Below the pieces are notes generated by a model. It did no database searches and was not told the origin of the DNA. It was given only the letters and a program-made list of their open reading frames with translations. Positions 45,162 to 55,699 of a DNA stretch of 64,000 bases are shown one piece after another. Every line of letters starts with the position of its first letter. Positions within the stretch are counted from its first letter, which is position 1. Position numbers and translations under genes: made by a program. The stretch lies in NCBI GenBank assembly GCA_029204225.1, contig CM055093.1, positions 24,719,912 through 24,783,911 on the forward strand, in the 5' to 3' direction. The DNA comes from Diphasiastrum complanatum. Lineage: Eukaryota > Streptophyta > Lycopodiopsida > Lycopodiales > Lycopodiaceae.

Positions 45162-46501
45162 TGTAGGCAGATTCTACACTGTAGAATCTGATACTGTTTC
45201 TTTCTTGTTACAGCATCTACTTTCTGCCTGTCACCAGGAACTGTGGGCATGTCTTAGTTTTTATCTTGCTTATTACCATGCCCAGATCAGGCAGAAAGAT
45301 TCTCAGGGTTGTAGTATAGTTCAGCCTGTCATGGATACTCGGATTTCGAACACTCTTGAACTCTTGAGATCACTTGCAAACATTCTAACATGCAAGCACA
45401 CCAAGAATGCCCAAAAACAGCTCTTCTTAAAACACGGTTAGGCATTACTATGGCACTTAAAAACAAAATGCTAGAACCGATCATTGCAAAACGAAAACTA
45501 AACTACTTGCAAGACCAGAAACCTTAGAGTAGCATGCTACATTCCAGAACAAGAAAACAAATTTCTACAAGCATTCAAGAACCAAGAAGCTCCATTGAAT
45601 TTTCCAACAAACTCAAGAAACCAAAACGTAAATGAATTTGCAAGATCTATACCACATTATTGGCTACAAATCTCTTGGATGCTTGCAACCTACACTAATC
45701 CACCAAAACAAAAAAATCTAATCCACAACTAGAAACAAGAAACAAGAATTACTCTAGCTAGCATTTTGAAAGTCCAAGAATCAAGAAACACTCATTTCTT
45801 GATTCTTGGACATCCCAAGAACATCAAGAACTAGAATGTCTAGAATATGCAAGATTTACACCACATTTCTAGCCTCTATAGTTTACTTTAATGCTGAAAC
45901 CTACTTTAATCCACAAACATAAATGAAATAGCAAGAAATCTAGTCCTCCCTAAGATCCACAACCACATACAAAGGAGATGGAGGGGCAAGATCATTAATG
46001 CATCACTCAAGAAACAAGAATGATCAAGGAGCTCAAGAATGCATCAAAACTCATGGAAGATAGCCTCATTTCAGCATGGAGTAGATACATTTACAAAAGC
46101 TTCCCTTCTACAAAGGGGGAGTCTCTTTAATAAGCAAGAGAGCTTCTTAGGTGGCATCTTAGTGGCATTTCCACATTACACAAATTACAAGTGGAATTAT
46201 GCTCTCCACTAGATGTCACCATCAAAAGGTGGCTCACTCTACTTTTCTAAGAGAGGCCTACTTGCATTTATTACCTTGCTTAGAAATACTAGTTCCTACA
46301 TGGTCATTCTATCTTTTGGGATTCACCATGAGGCTTACATAGTTTCTACTTGACAGTATTAATTAGTATTCCTCGGCTCTCATACTCGGCTCTCAGTCTT
46401 CGTTTGTCTCGTCTTCTTAGAGACCTCCTCGGTCTAAGGGTAGAGGTGCTCGTGGGTAGCTTTGGCCGAGTATCTTGGGGATTTGTCAGAATCAGCCAAC
46501 A
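45162..46501 (-). repeat. 5' LTR of the gag-only element
   Basis: This 1340-bp partner of 37803-39133 is the promoter-bearing LTR in element orientation. Confidence 0.88.
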
Positions 46502-46950
46502 GGTACGGACAAGATGAAAACTAGAGGGAATATAAGAACTTTCAGAGGGAAGAATACTTTCGAAATGAGTGATCGTTCAAAAGACAGAGATCAGTAATGT
46601 GAAAAGTATGAAGCCTCCTAACTCTGAATGGTAGTACTAAACATTGTCTAGTGTGATTTGAGGTACCCCAAACAAACAAATGAGAGATTTCTTGGCAAAC
46701 CTCTCACACAAATGGCACTTTTCACAACATCTAGAAAGTATTGTGAAAAATCTCCCCCACTCAACAGATTTTCAATCTTCTGATGTTGCCCGGGATTTTT
46801 GATGCCTCCGGGACTATGCTTTTCACAACAACTAGGAAGTATTGTAAAAATCTCTCCACTCAAGCTTTCACCTCCCGTGAAGGACTTTCTCACTTCATTG
46901 CGGAGCCTGTGACAAGCTGTATCCACTGATCAGGCACGCAGGACTATCAC
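46502..46950 (-). pseudogene. Leader or ORF fragment of a minus-strand copia element
   Basis: A frame at 46926-46648 contains two related blocks (GGESLSGEIFTILPSCCEKH and GGDFSQYFLDVVKSAICVRG). They arise from a DNA duplication near 46707 and 46815 (CACTTTTCACAACATCTAG). It follows a primer site and LTR, so it is element sequence, but no Gag motif is recognisable. Confidence 0.35.
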
Positions 46951-46962
46951 AGCTCTGATACC

Positions 46963-47220
46963 ATATCAATAATCAGACATGCACCATCAAGCATTCACCA
47001 TAAGTAATCACCACGAGGAGGAAGAAAATACGCACTGTCACTCTATCACACTATAGCATACTGAATGTAAAATGTACAAATGAACCTTGAACCCTGATAG
47101 AGAGAGAAAACCTACGAGTAGACTAATAGACTAGCCTACGGCCTATTACAGCTGGTAACAATTGTCAACATTAATGTACATCGTAAACAGAAACAATGAA
47201 ATTTATCATTGATTTCTAAC
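46963..47220 (-). repeat. Short copia-type LTR with primer site
   Basis: On the minus strand the LTR runs TGTTAGAAATCAATGATAA to ATTATTGATA (about 258 bp). It is followed directly by TGGTATCAGAGC (46962-46951), the tRNA-Met primer site. The partner LTR is not in the window. Confidence 0.6.
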
Positions 47221-48210
47221 AAATTCTTTTTTCTTGAATCCTAAATCCTATACCCTAAACTCTAAAGCATAAATTCTACATATGTACACATAATTGAATT
47301 CCTAAACCATGTCTATGAGATTGATATATTGTTTGATGTTGGATCTAGCTAGTAGCAACTATCCTAGTTTGCATTCAAATCATATTATGGGTGTGGTGAA
47401 TAACAAATGATCAATTCATGTGATTACTCTAGATCCTAAATCCCTTATCCTAAATCCTAAATCTTATGGCCCAATCTATATAACTTCTTATAACCCCTAA
47501 CTCCTACATCCTATAATCCATCCTACACAAAAAATTCTAAATCCTAAATCCTTTACCCTAAACCCTAACTCTTATATCCCTAATCCTTGAATCCTGAATC
47601 CTAAACTATTTAGACTAAATCCCATGCTCTAATATACAACCTCTAAACACAAAACCATAGCCCAGAACTCCTATATTCTTTAAACCCTACACACAAAACC
47701 TAAATCCTAAATTCTTTATCCTAAACTCTAACTCCTATGCTCCTAAATCCCTTTTTTTGTATCATAAACCATAAATTCTTTACCATGGACTCTATATTCT
47801 ATATCCTAAATTCTAAAATGCAAACCCTACACATAGAACTTAAACCCTCAACCATATGTATAAGATTGATGGATTTGATATTGGATCTAGTGGCAATCAG
47901 CCTAGTTTGTAATTAAATTTGATTATAAGTGTGGTGGCCATGGATTAATGATTAAATGATGTGAATATGGTTGACCCTATAACTCCTAAACACTCAAAAT
48001 TCTACTCTTACCCTAAGTCCTAAAAGCCATAAATCATAAAAACTATAACTTCTGAATCCTAAGTCCTAAGCACCTATACCCCATACTATATGATGGTAAA
48101 TCTAAAACAATGAAATTCTCATCATATACCCTAAGCCCCTCTTTTATCCTACATTCTATATCGTATACCGTAGATTCTAAACATAAATAATGTAAAATCA
48201 AAACCTAAAC
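47221..48210. repeat. Degenerate telomere-like array
   Basis: Long stretches consist of variants of CCCTAAA/CCTAAAT (for example CCTTTACCCTAAACCCTAAC near 47550). They are broken by two copies of a non-telomeric segment (47286-47406 and 47828-47940) that share ATTGGATCTAG and CCTAGTTTG. The plant telomere repeat is CCCTAAA, so this is an interstitial, decayed telomere-related satellite with a higher-order period near 540 bases. Confidence 0.6.
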
Positions 48211-48518
48211 CAAGCAAGTAAAAGAGGGAATTATATGAAGTTATATCTAGTTTTATTCTATGAAAAATTTTAAATCTATCTCCAAAAATACTTTATCTAT
48301 ATTAGACCTGTGAATATCCGTCGATTTAGAGAGTGTTATTTTTTAATATTTAAGCTAAAAGTATATAATTACATTAAGATAAAAAGTGCATTATTCTAAT
48401 AACATCTAACATATTATTTTTTAAAATATTTCATACATTCTTTTTAAATATTTAAAAACAACCTGTGGAGATGACATCTTGTCCCTCGCCCGCTTCCCCC
48501 CTCTCGTCCTGTCTCCTT

Positions 48519-48539
48519 CCCCCCCCCCCCCCCCCCCCC
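48519..48539. repeat. Poly-C tract
   Basis: A run of 21 C. A similar 22-C run is at 60861-60882. The lengths may be assembly-sensitive. Confidence 0.9.
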
Positions 48540-48547
48540 GCCCTCCC

Positions 48548-48729
48548 CAGTGCTACAGATTGAAGGGCAACTCTACCCTTCAGAAAAATAGGTTTTTGTT
48601 AAAATTGAAGGAATGCTCATTTATTTAGTTTGATATTTGAAGGGTGAATGATTTAAATGCCCTTCATTTGAAGGCCTTTTGAAGGGCAAAAGGCCTAAAA
48701 GACATTTTGCCCTTCAATCTGTAGCACTG
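48548..48729. mobile_element. 182-bp hAT-like MITE
   Basis: Perfect 23-bp terminal inverted repeats CAGTGCTACAGATTGAAGGG plus CAA at 48548-48570, and their reverse complement at 48707-48729. The interior repeats GAAGGGCAA/TTGCCCTTC motifs, so the whole element can fold into a hairpin. CAGTG ends are typical of hAT elements. The 8 bases outside each end (GCCCTCCC and CATCCCCC) match only partly, so the duplication is doubtful and the superfamily is inferred. Confidence 0.72.
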
Positions 48730-49940
48730 CATCCCCCTTCTGCTCCTCCTCACTGTCTTCTCCTGCCTCCTACTCTGTTTCTTCTACTGCTACTGAGGGC
48801 CCGCTCTCTCTACTCCATGTTGCTGTTGTGGGACCGCCTGTGCTCCATGCCATTGCTATGCTCCAGCAATTGTTGCACCTCTTTTTACTATGACCACTAC
48901 TCCCTTGCCTTCTAATGCAAGCAGTTTCTTCCATCTCCCTCATCCGCTCCTTTTCCCTCTGTTATTGCCTCCTAGTTGTCTGACTCTTTTAGGGGGCCAT
49001 GGATGTAGCCATTCTATACATCATGGCACGATTCAACATGCCTACCGAGAGCTAGCCTCTTCTTATGTCCCGTCAGTGAAGCGGAGAGGTTGCTCTGCTC
49101 GGCAGGGGGAGCGCAAATTGCTACAACCAAGAGTTGTCTGTCTCAAGAAGCCTGTTTGTCACCCTCAGTGAATCCCTCTAATTATAGGAAGAAATCAGGA
49201 AGGATGTCCGGGCGCCCTCCTAGTCACAAGTCTATTCATCAGGGGGGTCCTAGCAGATTTCACCCCACACTTGTTTATAGGAATTTCTTCGCACATTGCT
49301 CCATGAAGCTCAAGAGTCCCCTGACCAATATCAAGTGATGTTGCATTTTCTCTCCAAAGCAGTTCAGTTGGTAGATTTGCTTGGCAACATATGCTCCTAA
49401 TCATGGATCAGATGATCTGAAGGTGCAATCCTTTCTATTAAACAAAAAACTTGAGATACTTCTTAAGTGGATCCTTTGGTATGAATGTGACGTGAAAACC
49501 AGCCAAGGGATCCTTGATAGCAGCAAATTCACCAAATCCATGATAGCATTTCTTTGGTTGGAAATTACTTTGCCACTCCTTTGATGAGCATTCCACCAAT
49601 TTGCCACCATTTCCTTTTGTCTTGAAGATGATCTTGGGCTTGAAAGCTTCACTTCCTTGAAAATAGCTACACCATAAAGAGGGAAACTTGAGGCCTCCAT
49701 GCCTCATAATGACCGTGAAGATCAAGATCACAATAAAGTGTTAATTATCAAGATTTTGCATTCGACTAGTCCACAACCTATGAGCTTTTTGCATGATAAA
49801 TCTAATCTTGTAATCGAAGGCTATCTTGATCTTATTGAGGCTACATACTCGCTCAAGGATGTAAGTGTCCTTTGTGGATGATTCACTTAATCTCATGAGA
49901 AGTTTACAAATTGCCTCACAAAATGAAAAAACTTGATTTT
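48730..49940. other. CT-rich region and unassigned sequence
   Basis: 48730-49000 is pyrimidine-rich. Frames at 49195-49730 on both strands carry no motif I recognise. They may be the decayed upstream end of the copia fragment that begins at about 50640 on the minus strand. Confidence 0.4.
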
Positions 49941-50640
49941 TCACACTAAATGACTATCTCATTCTTGCTCTTACAAGATCCAAGAGCATACATTAGATGA
50001 CACAACCACTTTCTCTCTAAATGATTTAGAACCATATCTAAGCTATTAATGACATGAGATATGTCCATAGAAGAGGCATCATAAAGTATCAACTTTTGCA
50101 GTCTTCCTATCAAGCACCATTGATAAGAGATACATCCAATTGAAGTCTTCAATGAAAGAGACACATGTGAAAGCACCATCTTTGCTTCTACTTGATAAAC
50201 CAAGATCATCCAAATGAACACGATGAAAGAATCGGTGAGAAGTAGAACACCTTGGCAATAACTCTCCACATGCTTTTGCCAAAGCACCATCTTCATGAGC
50301 CTTACCATCATGGAATGAAGATTGAGAAAATCCAATTGCCTTCTCCTCTTGACCACACTTCCACAAGGATTGGCTTCCAACTTGAAAGATTTACACATCT
50401 AGTCCCTCTTGCTACCATTTCACCATTCCTCTTAATCAAGCAAGCATCTTTTCCAAAGTCAACTTGGAAACCATAATCAGCATTTTACCAACATTAATGA
50501 GATTCATAGTGAGATTAGGCACAAAAAGTACATCATTAAGAGTCATAGTGGATCCAACACCAATTGGTACACTACCAATTTATTCTATCTTGCATTTACC
50601 ATCAATAAGAAAGAAGATGTGAACTTCCACCCAGTTTTCA
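49941..50640 (-). pseudogene. Copia protease end, pre-integrase and integrase fragment
   Basis: Going down the minus strand from 50640: SVPIGVGSTMTLNDVLFVPN and LTMNLINVGK (C-terminal part of copia protease), DACLIKRNGEMVARGT (pre-integrase), then ALAKACGELLPRCSTSHRFF and HLDDLGLSSRSKDGAFTCVS with FIEDFNWMYLL (start of the integrase core). Several frameshifts and stops separate the pieces. No RT follows. Not related in detail to the other copia pieces here. Confidence 0.6.
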
Positions 50641-50735
50641 TGACATGTCCACTCATGTCCCCCATTCATGAGAAAGAAGATGAACTTCCACCCAGTTTTA
50701 TGCCATGCCCACTCATGCCCCCCCCCCGTGTCTCC

Positions 50736-51455
50736 CATTCATGATGCTGCTCCTCCTCCAATAGATGATATATTGCCATATTCCATAGATGATGAGATGT
50801 GACTAGCGGACAATGACTATGGTGCCCATGTCGTCTCGCATGAGGCAACTCATGTCTATTTTGAAAATATATTTAGAATTTGTGCAAACAAAATGAAGAG
50901 TATACCAAATATGTCATTGATTGCACATGAGATTCTTGGCCTCCATCCATTTGTGCAATTTGACAACAAGCGAATACTGCATCACATGGCAGGTGTGATA
51001 GGCCATTGCAAACATAGTAGGAAGAGTCATGCCACCCCACGTGCATAAAGATGACTAGAAGATAGCCAAGAAAGAGTACCAAAATGACCTAGAAAAATTC
51101 AAACAACAACAGGCTGCAAGACAAGGCTTGGATTACTCAAGGCCTTTTCATCTGGGAAGTGGTGGCAAGGGACAATTTTAGTGTCTATTTCGTAAATCAT
51201 ATTCTTCTAAGATGAATTTAATTTTAATGACATTTAGATTTTTGGTTCTATGTTTTTATGATATTTAATTTACCTACTTATTTATTGAGAGTCTAACTAT
51301 AATTTTCTCTGTTTATGTAGAAATTGATGATACATCGATCTCCCACCAAGGACAAGTACATGTATGCATATGTTCGCAATACATATTTTCTCTTCGATTT
51401 ACTGGAATTGTTCTCGATTGGGATGATGTTCAAGTATGCTGGAATAAATAAATCT

Positions 51456-51546
<91 letters not shown>

Positions 51547-51748
51547 GTCACTCTTTCCCTCACACTCACTATTTCTCTCTCTTCCAATGCCTACCATTAT
51601 CTTGCTCTCTTCTTAAACTCACTATTTCGTGTTTGTAACATGCAACAAGTGCAATCCCCAAATCAAGATCAAGATGTAGATTCATGTGCCAATGTCAAGG
51701 ACATCGACTCAATATGTAGTTAGAAAGAAATTTTAGATCAATTTATTG
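50736..51748 (+). repeat. Inverted repeat copy B with unrecognised ORF and (CT)n
   Basis: This is the reverse complement of 36437-37388. In + frames one reads AHEILGLHPFVQFDNKRIL, HHMAGVIGHCKHSRKSHATP, then after two lesions KIAKKEYQNDLEKFKQQQAA, RQGLDYSRPFHLGSGGKGQF and a stop at 51179. Further on, MIHRSPTKDKYMYAYVRNTY starts after an AG at 51320, possibly another exon. The (CT)n tract (51458-51543) is 86 bases here but about 21 in copy A. I do not recognise the protein. It may be a transposon-borne or captured gene. Confidence 0.75.
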
Positions 51749-52640
51749 TTTCACTTCAAAAGACAATATTTTAATCATTATTGTTGTATACAAAATATTT
51801 ATGATTTCATATAACTCCCTCCAATAATGTGTACATTTCATATTTGAATTAATTGATAGTTTGTTTTTATTTCAACTGACTTCATAAGAATCAATGAAGA
51901 GACGCATGGGATTGGAAGGAGTCAAATTTTAGCCGGTAGAATGGAGCCATATAATGGCTGCATTTTCTCCTAAATTATCTTTCAGATTCCTTGACCATTG
52001 CTGCCCAAGGGGTTTTCTAATGGTTTGAACACTTTCAGAAACTCAACCTTAAACCATCTCTACAACCCAACCAAATAAAAAAGACAAGATGGTGATCCGA
52101 CTTTCCATAAGATTAGTCAACAAGAGATTGATATTTTGGAGGAAAAATATGGTGAGATCCACACATAGTTGCGAATTGCTAGTTCACTGGGTCACGGACA
52201 ATGACAACATGTGTCAACTTAAAATATATATATATAGCCTTTTGTTCACTAAAATTGAACTTCAACTTGATAGAAAACTTTCCTTACCACTTTAAGAATT
52301 AGTTAAATTGTTATTTTTTCCCAATGATTATATGGCATAAACCCTACATGCTACAAACTACTATGGAGAATAGAACTAACGTGTAACTATAATATCATCT
52401 AGCACATGGATATTGTAAACTATGACAAAAACAACAATCAACTCTTGTAGAAAAACATCCAAGGTTGGCTTCTTTTCAAAACTACCTGTAGGTTCCCTAG
52501 AATCTAAATAGATAGGAATTGCACCATTTCCCATGATCCACTAGTGGCTTTGCTAGTTTAAGCTTTTCTATGCAATATTGAAAAGGCATTACAAATAGAT
52601 CACGGAAATGATATTATTCAAAAAACACATACATATGCAC
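51749..52640. other. AT-rich spacer
   Basis: No gene, terminal repeat or RNA gene was recognised. There is a short TATATATATATA run near 52226. Confidence 0.5.
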
Positions 52641-52730
52641 TTCATGAATCGTAATGCCATGTGCTCAGGTCTCCTTTGTATCCAGGAGCATAATGTCCAT
52701 CCACTTTTCTCAACCCTCCGGAATCATTTA

Positions 52731-52830
52731 TTCTCTCTCTAGAATGTGCGTTCTCTCTCTACAAAATGTGGGTTCTCTCTACGGAATGTGCGTTCTCTCT
52801 CCTCTCTCTACGGTGGAATGTGCATGTGCT
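52731..52830. repeat. Short tandem repeat, about four copies
   Basis: The unit TCTCTCTCTACGGAATGTGCG and variants are repeated about four times, followed by GCACATGCACATGCACATTC near 52850. Confidence 0.7.
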
Positions 52831-52924
52831 ATGTGACAGCCCATCATGCACATGCACATGCACATTCACCACAAATGTGAAAAAAAATGCGGAAAAAAAG
52901 GGTCGGTGTCCACCTTCGCACAAT

Positions 52925-53030
52925 GGCATTACGCAGGGGAAGGCCCGAAGGCCTCAGGCCTTCCTTGCTGGTCGGGGCCTGCCCTCAAGCGAGGGCCCTC
53001 CCAGCAAGGCCAGCCCTTAGACCCAGCCCT
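52925..53030. other. GC-rich inverted-repeat patch
   Basis: GAAGGCCTCAGGCCTTC is a self-complementary string. CCTTGCTGG at 52964 pairs with CCAGCAAGG at 53000, with GGGCC/GGCCC complements between them. It stands out against the AT-rich surroundings and could be a remnant of an imported GC-rich repeat. Confidence 0.4.
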
Positions 53031-53442
53031 CAGACCATACATAAATGCATCATTTCTTAGGATTTTATTTGGCAAAAGCTAAAATAAACAGATTGGTATG
53101 CTACTCCATTGGCCGTACTGAAGCAAAAGCTTCAACTTTGCATCTACTATCATCGCAATGATACTTATTCTACTCAGATTTTGCATAATTCATCAAAGTT
53201 GAGAGCTTCCTCATCAAGTGTGTTAGTCACATTGTTTGACATCTAATCTATGTCAATCAAATTCAAGCAAACGACAACAATGCACACCTTAAGTCCATTG
53301 CGACATTCAGACCTTAGATTCATCAGATTTTAAGATCACAATTTGCATTTTTGTTCTTCACACTAACTATTTTCATTGCAACATATGACATATTTATAAG
53401 AAGAATACATCCAAAAATTTGTGGAACTTGTAATATTCACTC

Positions 53443-53637
53443 TTGTTATGTCGTTATGGTGGCACTTTTATGCTGAAGAAGAAGCCAAATCTCCTGGTAG
53501 AAGAGGTTCTCGTGAAGCAGCAGTCAGGTCTCCTGGTTGAACAGGATCTCGTCGTGACAAATATGCTCTCTTTCCTGAACAAATATCAAGACAGAAAAGA
53601 ATTTAATCCAGATATTGAAATCACAGCCAATTTGTGA
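53443..53637 (+). CDS. Short hypothetical frame with an internal duplication
   Basis: This 64-codon frame contains two related blocks, LLVEEVLVKQQSG and LLVEQDLVV. They come from a DNA duplication of TCTCCTGGT..A..AGGTTCTCGT. No family is recognised and the frame sits in intergenic sequence 3' of the HdeD-like gene. It is probably not a gene. Confidence 0.12.
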   Translation: MLCRYGGTFMLKKKPNLLVEEVLVKQQSGLLVEQDLVVTNMLSFLNKYQDRKEFNPDIEITANL

Positions 53638-53729
53638 TATCCTTGTAAAATATTAAAGCTGGCAATCCTTGCACCTTGAAACCCATATCTATACAGGAAT
53701 ACTAACTAGCAGAATGCAAACCTCAGTCT

Positions 53730-55342
53730 TCACAATGTGATTTTGATCTTACCAAGATACGCCATGCATGCTGTAAGCATCATTGAAATTCCTGATACCA
53801 AAATGTCAACACCAAAGATGATCCCAAGCAGCACCAACCCATAGTGTGGCGCCAAAATGAGGATAGTGAAGGCCAGAACAATGGACAGCAAACCACTTGC
53901 CAACATTGCTGGCCAGGAACTCATGTTGCTTATTTGACACGCCATCAGCATTTTCAAAATACCCTGCAAGAGATCTCAATATCCTGATTATGACTCCCAT
54001 TTCCAGTCAACTTCAGAAAGTCCCCACATTTAATGTCAGTTCACTCTTGAGACGTGCAATCTTAACACTATTAACAGATTCTTGTTATACGATTGTTCAA
54101 AATTCTCGCGTTTGAATGTATTGTTTCAACTTTCCTACCAAAGAAGCTTCACGTGACTGTAAAGGGTTTGCATTGCAGTTTACTGTTATTTGTTGCATAA
54201 GTTTGAGGAGATGACTTCCTGAGAAAATAATGCGACAAAGTCCATGAGGTCACACTTACGTCAGGATTCTGTACATAACAGTGCCTGTTGTTTATTTCAG
54301 CTGAGAAGTCCAAAAGAGGTGGTAGAAGGAGATTGCAGCCCATGAAAAGTCGGTGCATCCCATATGAAAAAAAATCAACCAAAGAAAGAAGTGTGCCTCT
54401 CCATTCTTTACGTTTAAAAATTGATTTTCTACTGACCTTCGCACCAGGTTAGAAGCGTTTTACCTGACGGAAAGGGCACTAGAACATCCATTCCCCAATA
54501 CTAAAAGGCTACAGGATGGTTTTGCACAATAAGCGCTAAAGGATGCAAACTCATGAGAGACTGCCATCGTGTCAAAAAGGATTCCCACTCAATTCGAGTT
54601 AAAAAGGACTAGGTAGATCAAAATAAAATCAAAAAATTTCTTATGATGAAACAAGGAAATGATATTGTTAATGGAGATAATTTAAATGCATACAACAGGA
54701 ATGTCAGAAATATCATATTAATCATATTCGAACGAAGATATCAAACCTTGAAGGAACAGAAAGCTAGCTGATCTCATTGGAACATCAAACTAATTTGCAT
54801 GAAAGAAAAGGAAGAGCGAATAGTATTATAGAATCAAGGGAGTGAAGGTCTCTATTCACCTGGCCAAACAACCAGCCGCTGAGGACAAATATTAGCATTG
54901 CGCCACCAGCTATGGGCTGCATCAGCATCCAAATCCCTACCCCAAGATTCAAGATTCCCAAAAGGAGGAAAGAGCTCATCCCAGGGACCCCGCACATCAA
55001 CAAGGACTGCATGACGGACATAAATCCGCTAAACACAAGCAGCCATGCAATCAACTGCTCGATTGCTAGTGCAAAAAGGATGGGAAACAATATTCCCACC
55101 GCTCCAGCTGTGACAAATAATACTCCCAAAACTGTTAAGTAGATGAACAGTTTGTGTAAGTGATCTTCGGCGACATGGCCAGTAACTGGCCAGATCGGAA
55201 TGACGATGTAATAAGGGCGAGGAGGTGCTGCAGCATGAGCGCTTGAAAAATCTGCAGGGGCCGAATAGTATGGCTGATCATGAGCTGGTTCTGGAGTCGG
55301 ATGGGGTGAAAACCCACCTCCTGCTGCCAGATTGCCCACCAT
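53730..55342 (-). CDS. HdeD/DUF308-type six-helix membrane protein, two exons
   Basis: Exon 1 is 55342-54860 (161 codons, ATG start) and ends CAG|GTGAAT. Exon 2 is 53963-53730 after TTGCAG. The phase-0 join gives 238 residues. The first ~60 residues are Pro/Tyr/His-rich and likely cytosolic. Six hydrophobic segments follow at roughly 65-86, 88-115, 123-143, 145-165, 180-199 and 203-226. The pattern LLLGILNLGVGIWMLMQPIA, then MLASGLLSIVLAFTILI, matches the duplicated three-helix units of the HdeD acid-resistance family (DUF308). In bacteria HdeD helps acid tolerance. Its role in plants is unknown to me, and the subcellular membrane is not predictable here. The intron of 896 bp has no inserted element. 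The gene appears intact. Confidence 0.8.
53964..54859 (-). other. Intron of the HdeD-like gene
   Basis: GT at 54859-54858 and AG at 53965-53964 on the minus strand. It is AT-rich. No additional exon was recognised, and the protein reads continuously across the join. Confidence 0.8.
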
Positions 55343-55674
55343 TTTTTGATTTCCGAAGCTAGTTGGATGTCTTCCAAGGATTAACGGATGATAATTAATT
55401 ATCTTTCCTGTGCTCGATTTCTATCACCAAATTTGTTACGGAGAATCAGAGATATCTTATGATTGTTGATATGTTCCAAGCCTGCTGATCGCCTGCGGTC
55501 GTCGTATTGTGTGATGATGAGGATGAGGAGGAGCAGGAGGAGAGACTGATTAGAGAAGGAAAGAAGTATTGGTATGGACATAAGGATAGCTCAAAACAAA
55601 GCAGCCAGGGAGCACTGAAGCTTTCTCTCGCCAGCAGAGCCAGCCCATGTATTTGTGGCATGCACACTCATCTT

Positions 55675-55686
55675 TTGCCACGTTGA
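55675..55686 (-). promoter_or_regulatory. ABRE/G-box-like motif upstream of the HdeD-like gene
   Basis: The minus strand reads CAACGTGGCAAAAG about 335 bases before the start codon. ACGTGGC is the core of the abscisic-acid response element. A palindrome, GGCCCTAAGGGCC, lies just outside near 55711. Function is inferred from the motif alone. Confidence 0.3.
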
Positions 55687-55699
55687 GGGGTGGGGGGGC

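Larger units (their letters stand above)
37803..46501 (-). mobile_element. Gag-only LTR retrotransposon (TR-GAG-like), structurally complete
   Basis: Read on the minus strand: 5' LTR 46501-45162, primer site at 45161-45145, a long leader, gag (42968-41490), then 2.3 kb without pol, purine tract 39146-39134, and 3' LTR 39133-37803. Both LTRs start TGTTGGCTGATTCTG and end GAATCTGCCTACA. The five bases outside each end are GGTAC (37798-37802 and 46502-46506), a perfect target duplication. LTRs of 1331 and 1340 bp look nearly identical, so insertion was fairly recent. No protease, integrase or reverse transcriptase was found, so mobilisation must depend on another element. Gag itself has frameshifts. 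Confidence 0.88.

Noticed and set aside
48540-48737. 8-bp target duplication for the MITE
   Set aside because: GCCCTCCC and CATCCCCC agree only in part and lie in C-rich sequence, so the similarity may be chance.
48679-48915. 78-codon frame rich in Pro, Leu and Ser
   Set aside because: It starts within the MITE and runs into CT-rich low-complexity sequence.
51399-51587. Long Arg-Glu and Leu-Ser repeat ORFs
   Set aside because: Pure translation of the (CT)n microsatellite; no start context or conserved flank.
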